NCBI GenBank assembly: GCA_932521025.1
Contig: OW051469.1
Location: 3,980,398 to 4,044,397, forward strand
Reading direction: 5' to 3'
DNA from: Oscheius onirici
Lineage: Eukaryota > Nematoda > Chromadorea > Rhabditida > Rhabditidae
DNA: 64,000 nucleotides
Of the stretch, positions 22,291-42,640 are shown in pieces. The notes beneath the pieces were generated by a model. It did no database searches, was not told the origin of the DNA, and was given only the letters and a program-made list of their open reading frames with translations. Within the stretch, counting starts at the first letter, position 1. The number at the start of each line of letters is the position of its first letter. The translations under genes were made by a program, and so were the position numbers.

Positions 22291-23282
22291 AACTTCCAGA
22301 GGGGCAGAACATTGAGCACTGAAGCCTCTTGAAAGCGCTAAAGTTGACAAGTCGTCTCGACAAGTATTTAACAAGTACTTTCACTAAAAGCAATAAAATA
22401 ACAAACTTGGCAACTGTGTTCAAGCTAAAATCCTTTCAGTTTGCGTCTGTTCAATACTCCAACAATGTGACTTCGTTTGTTCAACACAAGAGGTCGTTAC
22501 CGTACCCCAGACTAGAAGACGAAATTCTTGGCTATCTTAATATATTTTGACCTATTTGTCTCTCTCCGATACAACTCACTCTTTTTAAAATGGACTGCAC
22601 TTTACCGATAAAGCTTCACTGAAATGTGACAATAACATTGAAATATAGGTAATTGAGATGTTTCAAAAAATTATAAATAATCGATAACATTAAAGAGAGA
22701 AAATAATGGGTCTTGGTGTCTGGATTGAAGATTTTCATAATGTAGCGATGAAAAATCAGTATAGAGCCGGGGATTCATTCAAAGAGGATACACATTGACA
22801 GGTATTAGGACTAGGAAGTGGATTTTGTGGGGGTCGGGGAGGACAGGACCATCGCCTATATAATGCTCATTTTAAGCCGAATTTACAAAAAGAATCAGAC
22901 AAGACATTAGTCTCCGAGAGACGAGACGGGAAGAGCTTTAAACGAATAAATAGACAAGTGTGCTTGTTTGGATTATTAGGGACTAAAATTGGGAAGTGTG
23001 CCGGGATAATTTTGTTACAAAAACAGGAGAAGCAGGTGTGTGTGGATGTGAGCGGCCGCCATGAAAAAGCAGGAAAGAAGAGACCATGATATTATCCGAA
23101 AAAATATCGCCTAGGGGTTAGTTCTTAGCAATAAATATAGAGAGATTCCCTTCCTTTTTTTTGGACCAGATCTCTCCGTAGGAGAGTCGGCGGAGGAAGG
23201 ACAGGTGCAAGGACAAAAAAATGTATGGGGAATTTCAAAAATGAAATGAAAGCTTGGAGAGGATACTGGGAGGGAGGCGGAA
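22291..23282. other. Non-coding gap, 22.3-23.3 kb
   Basis: AT-rich; no supported exon. It includes the 3' flank of gpb-1, whose coding region ends at 23283 on the - strand. Confidence 0.45.
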
Positions 23283-30350
<7,068 letters not shown>

Positions 30351-33300
30351 GGCTGGTCGTGGCTATAGTCGATTGTAATAGCTGAGGGAGAATCAGATGG
30401 TCAACTGGTCTCTGGACTGACAAGTCCTTGAGTCTTTGAAAAAATGTGGCTCTGGATCTGTGAAGAATTCCAATAATAGACACAGAAGAGAGAAGAGGTA
30501 GAGGAAGCTTTAGCAAACCATGCACCGGGGTGCGGGCACAACACGCCTTCTCCAATAGAAATAGAGGAGGCTGAGAGAGCGTTGGTGAGAGAGTCAGGGG
30601 GAGAGGAGAGAGCGCAGAGCAGAAACGCGCCCTCGGATCAATGCACGCGTCGCGCAGCGGTTCGGGGCAGGCAGTAGTGAAGGCTGGGAGCGGGGAGAGA
30701 CGCAGGTTCTCGCGACTACGGTAGCCCCTCTCACTAAGCAGGCAGACCCTCTCTCTCTATTGAGAGGAGCGAGGAATGAGGGACCAAGACGCGTCTCTCG
30801 TTCACAGACAAGAAAAGATGAGGAAATTTGAAGAGGAAATGAGCACAACCGGGAGAGGAGAGACGAAATGGAGAAGGGGTGATTGGAAGGAAAATAGGCT
30901 TTTTAGTAATGGGAGTAGAATTATGAGCACCCGAAATGATCAGTTACAAAAACAGAGACGAACAACAGAATTTGAAAACCGATGTCTATGGAGTTTTGTT
31001 CATAAGTAAAGAAAAGTACATTGCGCGATAATTCGATACTCCCGAAGAGGTAATGGAAAAGTGTGATAGGCGAAAATGTGGCAGAATGATCTGAGAAAAT
31101 GCTACATGTTTAAGGACGAAATCGATAAAGGATGCTTTTTTGTAGTCGTGCAGGTACCCAGAAGAAATCGTAGGTTTCGCTTCAGTAGAAGTCCTATGGA
31201 GAGAAATGAAGCCAGTTTACCTTTGGTTCCTATTATGTTTGTCTCAAGCACGACAATCATATTGTAGCAGTGTTGTTATTGTGAATGGGCTCAACCTACA
31301 GCGGCTACGATTACCAGCGGAAGGAAAGTCTACGGTACCTAAACTATTAAAAAGCTATGGTGTCTGTGGTAGACTCTCTGTCTATGGCCACGGGATTCGT
31401 CGTAACAAGTTAGAAATTGTCTGGGTTAGATAACAAGTTACTTTTAAACTTGGAGGTTTTACAGACTTTGGCTTTTACTGTGTCAGAGGCAAGTAGAAAA
31501 CTTTAGAAAACGATAAAGAGCAAGCAGAAAAGTGTGAAGCTACGACGCCGCCAGTCGACGAAGACTTCTGGTAAACTATACAAGAGGTGAATTGTAAATT
31601 TTGGGAGTAGATTTTGAGTTAGTTTTCCGACGCAAACTACAGTTGGAAGGACTGTGATCTTCAATCAGGAGAGACAGAGGAAACTGAAGTTTCATAACTA
31701 CCGAGGCGAAAGAAAAATGAATGAAATTTTTGGGAAAAGATTCAGTGTTTCTTATTGTAAAAACTGGTGAAATATAACTAATGTCTTTGGTATATGTGAT
31801 CAGATCAAAAGTGCAAGGGAAATGGCCGAAATGACAGGAGTCATAGCGACAGAGATATGGAAATGTGTTAAATGCTGTCAATTTTAATGACTGTAAATTA
31901 CAGGGGCCGGTTTTAAGTTTTCCAATAAATTCTAACGAGAAAAAAACCAAAAAATGAGGAAATTAGAAATACTTAGTTTGAGTTTGAAAGTTTGTGTCTG
32001 TGATCATACCACAACAGATAGAAGATACCGTAGAGACTGTTAAAATTGAGAGAAGAAGGAAAACTAACAGGATCCCACCCAATTTACCTAACTTTTACAG
32101 TACCCAAAATGACTGAATTGACTAAAACTATAGACTCTTTGCGAGCTAAGCAGTTCAAAAAACGTAAAGATGCCTCAAGATTAGCGCCAGTTCCCTCCAA
32201 ACAACCGTCAAAAGAATTGAGAAAGAGACAACGGTAATACTCAGCCCTGTACCTAATCCCAGACTCTCCTCCAGTTCATAACTCTCCTAATCCACTCACC
32301 AGTCTCTAATGAGTATCGAGATAATCTCATAATGACTTGGGAGACGCGGGAAATATCAAAGAGAAAACCCATATTTTTTGATCAGAGGATTCTCGAAGAT
32401 CCAAGTGTGTGTTAATCGAGCTAATCAACGAGAGCATGCCTCGTTAGAGGACTCGCAACATTTATGGGCTGACTCTGGGACACAAAGTGTGTATATAAAC
32501 AGAGATGAATTTTAGGAAACGACACGTAGATGCTCTTCCTTTTTCATATAAAACATACACATGGTTACAGGCGTCGTGATGGATTGACGTCAATTGGGCT
32601 TGTTTTCGGGTAGAGAGAGAACGGGACAACGATCGAGAGAGGATGACATTCAGGACAAAAACGATGGGTACTATACAAAAAGGGCGCTGCTATTCATTAC
32701 TGGAACCAAATAAGTCTAACTGTCGAGTCTGTGGCCACAAAACCTTCTAGTGAAACGATCTCCTAGATACAAAACCGAAAATAATTTGTTTATTTTCAAA
32801 ATTACTAAATTTAGCTCTGACGCGTAAGCTATTCTGGGCACATTTTCAGCTTCGGTAAGTTTCAAAAGAGATCTAATTTGCAGCTGAGAAAAATCTTTAA
32901 CCTCTGCCGGACTGAACAAGATAAATGCCGAGAACTTTTCTCGTGTTCCCAGAGACATTTAATGAAAACTTCCAGCTGTGTGGGTGTTGCGCGGGAAATG
33001 CAATTATTATGTGAAAACAGCTGAAGAATGAGAAAAAGAGCTCTTAATTAGGAATTAACAAGTTGGTAAGAGAAATGTCGGTAAAGTCACGGAGGTTGGA
33101 GGGATAGAATAATTTTGATCAGATAGAGTGAGAGGAAGAGAGATAGAGAATCATGGTCAGTTGGATGAATATACACCCTCATCCAGTTCCGGAATAATTC
33201 AAAATTCTAAAATAATGAGAAACAGAGCTATAAGCAGCAAGTCTAGCGCCTGTTTTACCGAAAAGAAGGGATTTGACCTGAAGGGCAGGGTGGACGTATC

Positions 33301-34492
33301 TGTCGCCAAATGACAGATTTCAATGAAGGTGGGTGGTATGGTCATTATGGAAAAGGACGGTCTGGTAAGCAGAATGTCCCGGTGGGAATCAAAACAAGAA
33401 TAGACTGCCGTCACTATGGTACAGAAATAAAACTTGGATGACTCCCGCCCCTTCTTCCTCCTCACATGACTGGGTAATTTTTGAGTCTGTAAAGAGCAAT
33501 TGGGTTGATAGCGTCATATCTGTTTGAAATAGTACAACGGAACAAGAGCGGATTAATTGGTCGATAGAGAAGGGGAATCTAGAAAAAGCGTGTTTGGATC
33601 AGGGAACCAAATTGTTCTAGATGAGCACAGAAAATTCTGACAAAAATTGGCATGGTAACTCAAGCCAAAATGTTTCTTCAACAAAAATGACGAGCGATAT
33701 TCTGTCGTGTTTATCGGCCGGCTATTATGAAATGGTCAGCAGGACATGGTTACGAAAAAAGTCTTCTGAAGAGAACAGCCTTCTTTCTGCTTTATACAGT
33801 GTTTTCATGGCGAATTGCCGAGAAAAGGGTCTCGCCAAATCACTCAGATTGCGCTCAAGAAGTCTCATTTTTAGCATTGCATAGTTCTTTGAATTTGAAT
33901 TTGAGTAGTTCCCGCAACAAACCATTTTCTCGTACATGTTGACTCTTGGCTCCAAAAGATTCTAGAAAATTGAATTGTCCTTTTCATGCTGCGTACACTC
34001 ATTTTCCCGATTTCTCAACAGACTGCCAGCAATTACATTTTCAGACGACGGGACAGGTGCACTCGGTAATTTCAGCCCTATTGGTGGTACAGCAGCGGAA
34101 AAGAACAAGAGGATCATCAGAATTACGACAAATTGACGTCAGTTGTTGACACTGGGAGAGAGAGGATGAGCTTTATTGTTACCCGGGTAACTCAAAATAG
34201 AAATTTCGTCGTGATCACGAGGACGTCATGCTGTTTAGGACTTTTTGAAGCAGCTCGACGTCGAGACAATTTTCCGAAGCGTGGACGGCACAATGGGTGG
34301 GATTCTTTACTAAAATTCCTGAAAATAGTCTTTTGGATTACGGTAACTCCATTCCCGGATCGTTCTCTGTATTCGCCCTTTTTGAATTTAGCCCCCTTCT
34401 GACATTTGGAATTTCTTCCAGGTCTGATGTCAACAGATCCCAGGTAGAGAGCAGTTCATTAGGTGCAGACTAATCCCCATTCTTTCATCCTG
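30351..34492. other. Upstream region of gpb-1 and gene-poor DNA
   Basis: 30350-30780 is GA/CT-rich and probably holds the gpb-1 promoter and 5' UTR. Beyond that I see no exon series. A 42-codon Lys/Arg-rich frame at 32108-32236 (start MTELTKTIDSLRAKQFKK) follows a TTTTACAG-like acceptor but has no support. One dispersed-motif copy is at 32712-32737, and TTGCGCGGGAAAT (E2F-like) is at 32987. Confidence 0.45.
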
Positions 34493-37309
34493 TTACGTAG
34501 TTCTCTCGACTTGAAAAGGGTACACATGATTGACGTTGTTGTGATGAGCCGACTGTGCCTCATCAGGAGGGATCTGTCGCGAAAAAACTGGAAAGTGCAA
34601 TGTCCTATAAGTTGACTCTGGGAAAGAGGGATATTTCCAGAAAAGAACGTCGAAAAATGTCTGGGAAATGAACAAAACAACAAATTTCTGAGCGTTGTTT
34701 TGACTGTTCAAATCGAGATGACATAAACTAACAATAAGGCAACTAGCAATAAGACTACCTGGAAACTTATGGTTTGGAACCAACTCACATAGTATATTCA
34801 GAATTCACTAAAACTTATACTTCTATAATGACTTGTCTCCTCATCTCTTGGATGGCCACACTTCTCCCTCTAATCTTACCCGCTACAGTAGCTGTGAAGA
34901 AGCAGCTAATACATCCGGCCATCAGAGCCCGAAGAACTATTTTCGCCAGCAGTTGCTTCTTTCCCGGAGCCATGCCGCCTAAAGTGAAAGAACTTACATA
35001 AAGGTTTGTGTTTACCTAAAACACCCAGTTGAATACCGATGGAGCTGAAGTTTGAGAATCCGCAGAGAGCATAAGTGGCAATCATTGCGGATCTTGGCTA
35101 AAATTCTAGATTTACTACAAGAGGGGAACAAACTCCGATTAAAGGCGGATTAGCCGAGACCATTGTTCCCAGCTTCTGATAGGCAATAAATTCGTTCAAA
35201 GTCGTCTTGGTGCCCATCAGTTGAGCTACTCGCAGAGTCTCCTCAGGACTGTCAGTAACGCCCATCACGAAAGCGACTGGGAAGAAAATATACCCGAGAA
35301 GACCCTTAAAAACTAGAATGATGTTAAGATAGAGTTACATCAAAAGACCAGCCGCTGAAGCCCAAAAGTTCACCGGCATAGTCGAAAATGTTGTCGATGA
35401 AGGCTAGGAGGGCGAGGAAGACGATCAAGTTGGCAGCTATAGCAGCCACAAGACTGACTGCGGCTACTGCTCCGGAAGAGACACATTCTAGGGCTGTAGA
35501 CTCTTTTCTGGAAACTGTAGGTGTTTTAGTCTCTCGGTCTTACCCTCGGGGTAGTTCCAAATCCTTTATCCTCTTCAACTGACTCTCCTCCGTCTCAGGA
35601 AATAGCATTTTTGAGCAGGCAAGCGAGCCAGGAGCTGACATGACAGTAGAGGACATCAAGTACCTAATCCTTTCTGTAAATTACTGTAACCCTGGCTTAC
35701 AGAGGACAAGCTCCAAAGGCTACATAAGCAGAGAAGAGAGAGCCAGCAATGCAGGAAAAACCACTGGTCATAACTGCGTGTAACTCTGAGGCGGTCATCT
35801 TTTCCAAGTAGGGCTGGATAAGAAGAGGAGCTTCAGCTTGACCGAGAAAAACGCAAGCACAGGCGTTCAGAGATTCTGTGGCTGTAGTTTTGAGTGTTTT
35901 CTGAAGACACCAGGCCAGTCTCTTGACGACGAATTGCATGATGCCGAAGTGGTAGAAGAGGGACACCACGGAGCCGAAGAAGATCACTACTTGAAGGGAC
36001 TGAAATTGATTTTTTAGGCTGACCATGAAGCTTACTGTAAAGAAGAAGACAGGATTGGTGCCACAGATATTAGGCGGTTCTGCGAGAAAGCCATATACGA
36101 AGACTGTCCCGTTATTTGTATAGTCCAGGAAGCGAACGATTAGGTTGGAAAGTTGCTGGAACTTTCTGTGTCCCCAAGGCCAGCGAAGAACGATTATTCC
36201 GAGGAAGAATTGGACGCCGAAGCCCCAGATAACAGGCCTCCAGGCAATCTGAAAAACCACAGACTCGGCAGTTACACAGCCGGGATACAGACACAAATGC
36301 CGTCTTTGTCAAAAGAAATGGTGCGTACTAAATTATGTTCTTTTGGAAAGTATGAGGCTTTGTAAAACATCTTTTTTCCTACATTGATTTCCTTTGGATT
36401 TTTTCTTTGGTTTTTCTTACCCTCTTCCTATCAGTGGAAATCAGCCACATGGCGAGCAAAAAGAGCACAATTCCCCCGAGACCGATGAGTCGTCTGCGAT
36501 CTTCTGACGTATCCAGAACCAAAAAGATGACCATTGCGAGAAGGATGAGCACGTAGCAGCCACTGAACCAGACATGTTTTTGACTCTTCCCAAGGTGTTT
36601 CTAAGCCTACACATACTATCGAAAACGACGATATCGCCAGCACCTTCCTGCAATGCTGGAGGCGGGTCGCAGAACGATACGATAGATTGCCGGTCCCAGA
36701 CGAGGAATCAGAACCTGAAAAACAGAAATTGTAGTTGTTTATTGCTACCACCCTCGCAATCCAATTTGTACCTACCAGCCGGGAAAAATAAACGATTTCG
36801 GTTGCTATAGAGACTTGTTCGTGAAGAAAGGAGATTGGGGAAGTCATTGGATAGAGGGACCGATTGGAAAAGAAAGAACTTACATAACTACAGAGAAGGT
36901 ACAGCCAAACGAGAGAGGTCAGAATAATTAGAGTTTCCGCCTTGGAAAAGTCGTGTATGGCGGCAAAGACTGAAATTTTTCGGTCTTTGCCCAAATATAT
37001 TCGAATAACCAAGGAACACGTGATAAAGAACAATGATGACTGCATAAACAGCCCAGTTTAAATGCTTCTTGTGATGCTCAAAGAATATAACCAGTCCGTC
37101 GTAGGCAGATAATACCCGTCGTTTTATTTCTGAAGCATTCTTCTTTTAGATTGTGGAGCACTCAAACCTCGTAATTTTTCAAGTTTTGGATTAAATTCGG
37201 TTAAGATATGATCAGGCGAAGGAGATTGAACCGGGCTGCCCTGAAAAACCGTTTGAAGAAAAATAATAAGAGCCACCTCTTTAGGGACGTTGATATCATT
37301 CAACTCCAT
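34493..37309 (-). CDS. Concentrative nucleoside transporter (CNT/SLC28, NupC family)
   Basis: Twelve or so exons run from ATG at 37309 ([11 protein letters not shown]) to TAA at 34493. Recognisable segments in order: [20 protein letters not shown] then [14 protein letters not shown] (TM1); [53 protein letters not shown] (the family's RPVxWG signature); [46 protein letters not shown] (nucleoside-site EAP motif); [89 protein letters not shown]; and a last helix ending [14 protein letters not shown]. CNTs are Na+- or H+-coupled nucleoside importers of the plasma membrane. Introns are very short (38-45 nt near the 5' end). The last exon (34493-34758) is less certain. Confidence 0.88.
36257..36281 (-). 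repeat. Dispersed motif copy at a CNT splice acceptor
   Basis: AACTGCCGAGTCTGTGG on the - strand ends next to the TTTTTCAG acceptor of the exon starting IAWRPVIWG. It is one of about 18 copies in the window. Confidence 0.6.
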
Positions 37310-37349
37310 TGAAATACTTTATTAGCACTTTTTCATTAAAAAAATACTC

Positions 37350-37800
37350 GTGGATTGAAGAAGAAACCCGCGAATAGTCGGTAGACCTTGGCAGCCGGCA
37401 GTCGACTGTTTGTATCGGGGCTAATGCAAAGTTTATCAAACAGATTCATGCGGGTGAGAAGTATAGACACTGGAAAATGTTGTTTGAACTTTGAAGAGGG
37501 AAAAAGTCTGACTGTTGGAAGTTGAAGAGAAGTACACTTTCACTAGTACTTTGCTTAGATGGTTCCTTGGGTTGTTGAGAAGATAAAGATTTCCACTCAA
37601 AGCCGAGTATGGTTTTGAGCGAGAGTAGTCTCTGATGAACCAGAACAACTAGACAAACGTTAGAACAAAAGTCTGACTCTAATTGAAAGATTTTGAATAA
37701 AAGAAAAGTACGAAAGTGATGTTGTCGGATAGCCGAAACAGTGAATTTCGGTTCTGTATGGTCCTCCAGATGATGTGACTATAAAATCTTCGTTGATTGC
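37350..37800 (-). CDS. Possible small multi-exon gene between quahog-like gene and CNT
   Basis: On the - strand, an exon after a long T-run plus TAG acceptor (about 37800) reads RRFYSHIIWRTIQNRNSLF and RLSDNITF. The next (37649-37560, acceptor gtctag) joins in phase and reads LFWFIRDYSRSKPYSALSGN then LYLLNNPRNHLSK. A third open block at 37470-37336 (MNLFDKLCISPDTNSRLPA) lies before an AATAAA at about 37320, only some 10 nt from the CNT start codon. I found no start codon and the third join is out of phase. It could be an extra 3' part of the quahog-like gene, an upstream operon gene, or chance. Confidence 0.3.
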
Positions 37801-37886
37801 TAAAAAAAAAGTACGACCGTAGTAAATTCACGAAATGTAAACGAAAAATTTAATATATTAGGTGAAAGAACGATGGTGACCAGAAG

Positions 37887-40800
37887 CTATTGCATCTCAA
37901 GCACACACATATTAACATATTGCAACGGATTTTGAGGGAGGAAATCGGAGAGCTTCCAGGCGCCGAAGAGACCCGTTACCAGGCACCAGGGTTTTGAAAA
38001 TATAGAGAATATTTGGCTGGGGGCTGAGAGAAATAATAAGTTCTAATATTTGGCAAATGGCAGAACGTAATGGCTGAGGTCGTGCACGTAGCTGATGAAA
38101 GACGGGATGTTTTGTTCCTCGTGATGTACTGAAATTGGACAATTTTGGGTCTCGAGACTAAAACTACCGTGTCCTTCGTATCCGAACAGATTCCGGAAAT
38201 ACATGAGGAAGTCAAAGACGGCCTTGTGGACAGAGTGCGACTCCAGTTGACTGAAACAACTGGCCAGAACTCCGTCGACCAGTAGGGAACCTTCGACGGT
38301 CATTGGGGAATAGATTCCGGTCGAGAATTGACGACCGATCTGGAAGAAATTTTAGAGAAAAAGAAGGAATCCAACCTTGGTTATCCTGTCGGCCACAAGT
38401 TCTCCATCAGTGTTCATGGAGAGGACACAGTCACCGACCTTGGCCCTATGAGCAAAGCTGGATCCACCAAGAAGTTCAGTGAGTCCTTCGGAAGAGTTCA
38501 TGGCTCTGCAAAGAACAGGAGTTGGACTCACTCTCTGTTCATCTGTCTCATTGTCAGTCTCTCAATATCCCAATTGCTCAGTTTCTCTATTTTTTCGTCT
38601 CTCTCACCTCATAACATTGTCACACTGTCCGAACGGCAGCAAATGAAGAGGAGTGAGAGACATTCTCTTTCCAGCCTTGGTCATGATCACAACAAACTGT
38701 GCCCTGGTACTCTCCTCTCTGTGATAGAACATCTCGACTCGTTCGTATTTCAGCACATTGCCAGCTGATGGGACGAGGACCTATGTTACGGTTCAGAAAC
38801 AACGTGTCTGGTAACTTACGAAATCTCCAACTTGGACTTCATCCATTCTCTTTTTGCCATAGGCAGTAGTGACAAGGGCATCGGCTGGGAAGCAGTTCAT
38901 GTTCTTCATGGCGGCGAGCATAGCATTGGCAGGAGGAGCGTCAGCTTGTGGCTGTTGAGCTGATCCAGTTCCGGGATCGCTGGCTACATTACTAGGGCCC
39001 GCATTGGCTCCATCTCCTGCCGACGCATGCATTTCTCCATCACCAGTTCCAGTATTTACTGGAGGATCAGGATTGGGGTGTTCTTGCTCTCGTTGGACTT
39101 CACCGCCTGTTTCTTTCAGAGCGTTCTCGTTATTGGTGTGGTCTTCTCTGAAACTCAATGCTTATACATTTTTATGGACCGGATTATTCACCCATCAGTC
39201 TCTCCTACAAGATTTCTGTTGTCTGGAGTCCGGATACCAGCAGCACCTCCGCTTCCAGCTGCAGCAGCAGCAGCTGCGGCGGCAGCCTTCTTTTTGTCTT
39301 CATCACTCTCTGACTCTTCGAAGTTGGCTTCAGACCCATTCTCTCCATCTTTTTCTCCATGTTCCAGCCTTTCTTTAGCAGCTTCTTCTTCCGTCTTTCC
39401 TTTGGGTCCTTCACCAGTTCCTGCTTCTCCAGATTTTTCTCCAGCAGGCGCAGATCCTCCAGCTCCAGATTCTCCGGCTCCAGTTCCAGCAGCTCCGTTT
39501 GGCTGTCTCTCCTGTTTCAAAGGAGCAGATCCGTCTTTTTTGTCCTTTCCATCTCCTTTGTCTGAACCTCCCTCATTTCCATCCTTCTTCCCTTCCAGAT
39601 TTTTTCCAGTCGACTCATCTCCTTCGCTCCAAGTGGCACCAACTTCTTCTCCATCAGGGTTCAGATCGCCCGGTCCGCCGCTTCCACCAACAGGCTTCTT
39701 CTTTCCGTCCTTGTCCTTCTCTTTTCCGTTTCCAGAATTGTCCCCGTCCTTCTTGTCTCCCTCTTTTCCAGCTCCCTTTCCAGCATCTACTCCATCCGGA
39801 CCGGCTCTGATCTCGTTTTCATCCACTCCTTTTCCACCAGCTCCACCGGCTCCGTTCTTTCCATCCTTCTTGTCCTTGTCACCTCCCTTGGCTCCATCTT
39901 TTCCTCCTTTTCCAGACTTTGAACCGTTGTCGGCATCGGGGCCCTTTCCATCAGGTCCATTATCTCCATTTCCCTTTCCAGTTGCGGCATTGGTACCGTC
40001 TCCGGTCGAAGCATGAAGGTCTCCCTTGCCTCCGTTCTTTCCCTCAGGACCACCGGCTCCAGCTCCGATCTTACCTCCTTTGCCTCCTTTTCCACCCTGT
40101 GCTCCTTCTCCAGTACCATCTCCATCTGGTTTTCCTCCATTCAGAAGATCAGAGTCTTCTTTTCCAGAGTCTGGTCCGTTTTTGTCTCCCTTCTTTCCAG
40201 TTCCTGCTCCGGCTCCAGTCTTGTCTTTTCCAGATCCGTCCTTTCCTTTGCCAGTTCCAGGACCCTTGCTTCCAGAAGCGGCATCAGTTCCGTCCGTCTC
40301 TCCAGTAGAGGCATGAAGATCTCCATCATTTCCATCAGGACCTTCGCCTTGACTATCTCCTCCGCCTCCAGCTCCATTCTTGTTCTTATCTCCTTTGCTC
40401 TTGCCAGAGGATCCGTCTCCTCCTTTGCCACCTTTTGGCCCGTTTTCAAGAGCATTGCCTTCTCCATTTTCAGAGTCTGATCCGGATGCTTTTCCTTTTC
40501 CGTTTCCTTTTCCAGATCCATTCTTTCCACCTTTTCCGCCAGAACCTTCAGACTTCAGATTGTCTTCTCCGTCTTCTAGACTATTTCCACCCAAGTGACC
40601 GGGCTTCTTGCCAAGCTTCTCTTCACGATTGGCTTTCTAAAAGGACAATTACTGACCAGGGACTACACTTACACCAGGTCCTTCTTCTCCTCCTAGATCA
40701 GTATCAGGATCACCTTTTTCTCCCTTGGCTCCTTTCCCTCTTTTTCCAGTTCCTTTCTTGGTTCCAGTGCCGTCTCCGTCATCATCTCCATTTCCTTCAC

Positions 40801-42640
40801 CATTCTTCTTTCCCTTTCCTTTGCCAGTACCCTCCTCGTCTCCATTACCATTTTCTTTTCCGGCTCCGTCGTTTCCAGCACCGGGAACATGATTGTGGAT
40901 CACGTTGCTGGCATTGGCTGATACCTACAAGCTTTACTTTGTAAAGGGAGACAGAGAGACCGAGACTTAAAGCTTTTAAAAACCTCACATTGATGTTGGG
41001 AGTAGCCCCATTACCATTTCCAGCTCCAGTTCCAGCTCCGCTGCCCTGTCCAGCTGTGTGAATGGTAATGTTGATGTGACCGGGATGTTCTCCGCCCACA
41101 GTAGGACGATCAAATCCTCCTCTGGTCTCTCCACCAAACTTGTTGTTATTGTTGCCATTCGCATCAACATCTACATTGACGTTATTGGTACCAGCACCGG
41201 GTTCAGAAGGAACAGAAGCAGCAGCACGGTCAGCTCCATTGGGAGCAATCTCTCCAGTTCTTGTTCGAGTTCTCTCGCCTTGAGCTCCGACACTGTTCGC
41301 CCAGGTAGTCCAGCTAAAAAGCCATGAATTCTCGGCTGTCAGTCGCAACAATAACATTATGATCCCTTTACGACTTGGCCGCCGGGTCGTAAAAGGGTCA
41401 AAATGAAGGGCAAACAGACCTGGAACTGGTCCAGCTGCTCCAGCTGATGACCTTCCATTCGCTGCCATCCGCAGCGGTTCCTTCTCTTTGTCCAGCATTG
41501 GCAGCTCTTTCTTGACCGGCAGTTTGGAAGGAAGAGCAACGGGGACGGCAGATGGTCACTCGGTAACCGTCTCTGGAAAATTTATTGTTGTTTAATTTGT
41601 GTGATCCTAGTCCAAACAGATAAACACTCTGATGTCCGGTCAACTATCGACTGATGATTCTCTTCTTCTTCCCAAAAGAATTGTCAAGTGCAATAGCCCG
41701 TGTAGAAACGCCGCGATCCGCGAAATTGCTAACAAATCATCCACCCTCTTACGTACAGTCGTCTTTCGATCCCCTTGACAAGAAGTGTCGGTGGCGACTT
41801 GTTCTTCAGATGGAAAAGACGGAGCCGGTAGCCCGAGACGTGGTCGATATGTTCGGGTATTTCGGCAGCACTCTAAATATGGATCATTGGGATCAGTTGG
41901 GAAACTTTGGGAACCTTGAGAACGGTGAGAGGAGTGTCGTCCGAATGGTCTTCTTTTGGCTTCGCAATTGAACTTCCGTCAGGGAGCTCGTAGATGAAAC
42001 AGTCGTTGCCGACATGGGTCGTGACCATGTGGGGAGGACGGGGATTGAAGAGGTTGCAGCAAGTGTGCTCGACTCTAAAAGTTATTCTGTCTCTCTTCGA
42101 TGTGTTTTGTCCCCCTCAAAATCAAGATAAGCATCCCTAATTCCCGGTGCGATCATCTCTATTTCGGTTTTTCGCCCTTTGACTCATCTTTTCCAGTTTT
42201 CTCTGTGCCCCAATCGTGTCCAAAAATCTCCGAACTTCCACCTGGCTGCGTCGGGAAAAGTATAGGCACTCAACATGACCGATATCGTGTCAACCGCAAT
42301 CTCTTCAGAAGTAACTTACGGGCTTGTAGCCGACGATTGAGTAACATGGGCAACAAAGTTCATCAGGCCACCACACTGCGGCTGATGCTCGTCGTAGTCG
42401 CACCGCTGAAATTGATAATTTTTTGATTTTAATTTTAAAAATTACCAATCTCTGGTACCCACAGAGATCCAGTTTTTGACAATGCATTCGGATGGTGTCG
42501 TTTCCGAAGCTTTGAACTACGAGGACCTAAAATATATTTGATTGCAAGACAAAATTCTGATAAACCTGGTCATTTTGACACTTGTAGTTTATGGCCCAAG
42601 CTATTGAGGGAAGGAGCAAGAGAAGTGGCCGCAACCACAT
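37887..42640 (-). CDS. qua-1: Hedgehog-related protein, quahog-like (signal peptide, Cys-rich domain, low-complexity linker, Hint/Hog)
   Basis: ATG at 42640 opens MWLRPLLLLLPSIAWA, a signal peptide. Exons 42566-42640, 42446-42526, 42320-42405 and about 41942-42075, joined in phase, make a Cys-rich N-terminal domain: YKCQ, MHCQKLDLCGY, RCDYDEHQPQCGGLMNFVAH, VEHTCCNLFNPRPPHM, GNDCFIYELPDG. A long hydrophilic region follows, mainly Gly, Asp, Lys, Glu, Asn and Ser; its largest exon (from 40594 down to about 39190) alone gives about 465 residues and includes a run of 10 Ala. The Hint domain starts NCFPADALVTTAYGKKRMDE, where Cys is the autoprocessing residue, and goes on through RMSLTPLHLLPFG, KVGDCVLSMNTDG and GSLLVDGVLASCFSQLESHS to a stop at about 37887. 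Such proteins are secreted and cleave themselves; in worms they act at apical extracellular matrix and cuticle. The qua-1 assignment rests on layout; warthog or groundhog are alternatives. Confidence 0.75.
39240..39290 (-). repeat. GCN repeat encoding poly-Ala in the quahog-like linker
   Basis: The + strand shows GCAGCAGCAGCAGCTGCGGC; the - strand frame reads a run of 10 Ala after DEDKKK. A trinucleotide slippage tract inside coding sequence. Confidence 0.8.

Noticed and set aside
39027-40016. 329-codon Pro/Ser/Phe-rich open frame on the + strand
   Set aside because: It is the antisense shadow of the Gly/Asp/Lys-rich quahog linker; the - strand frame has splice sites and a Hint domain.
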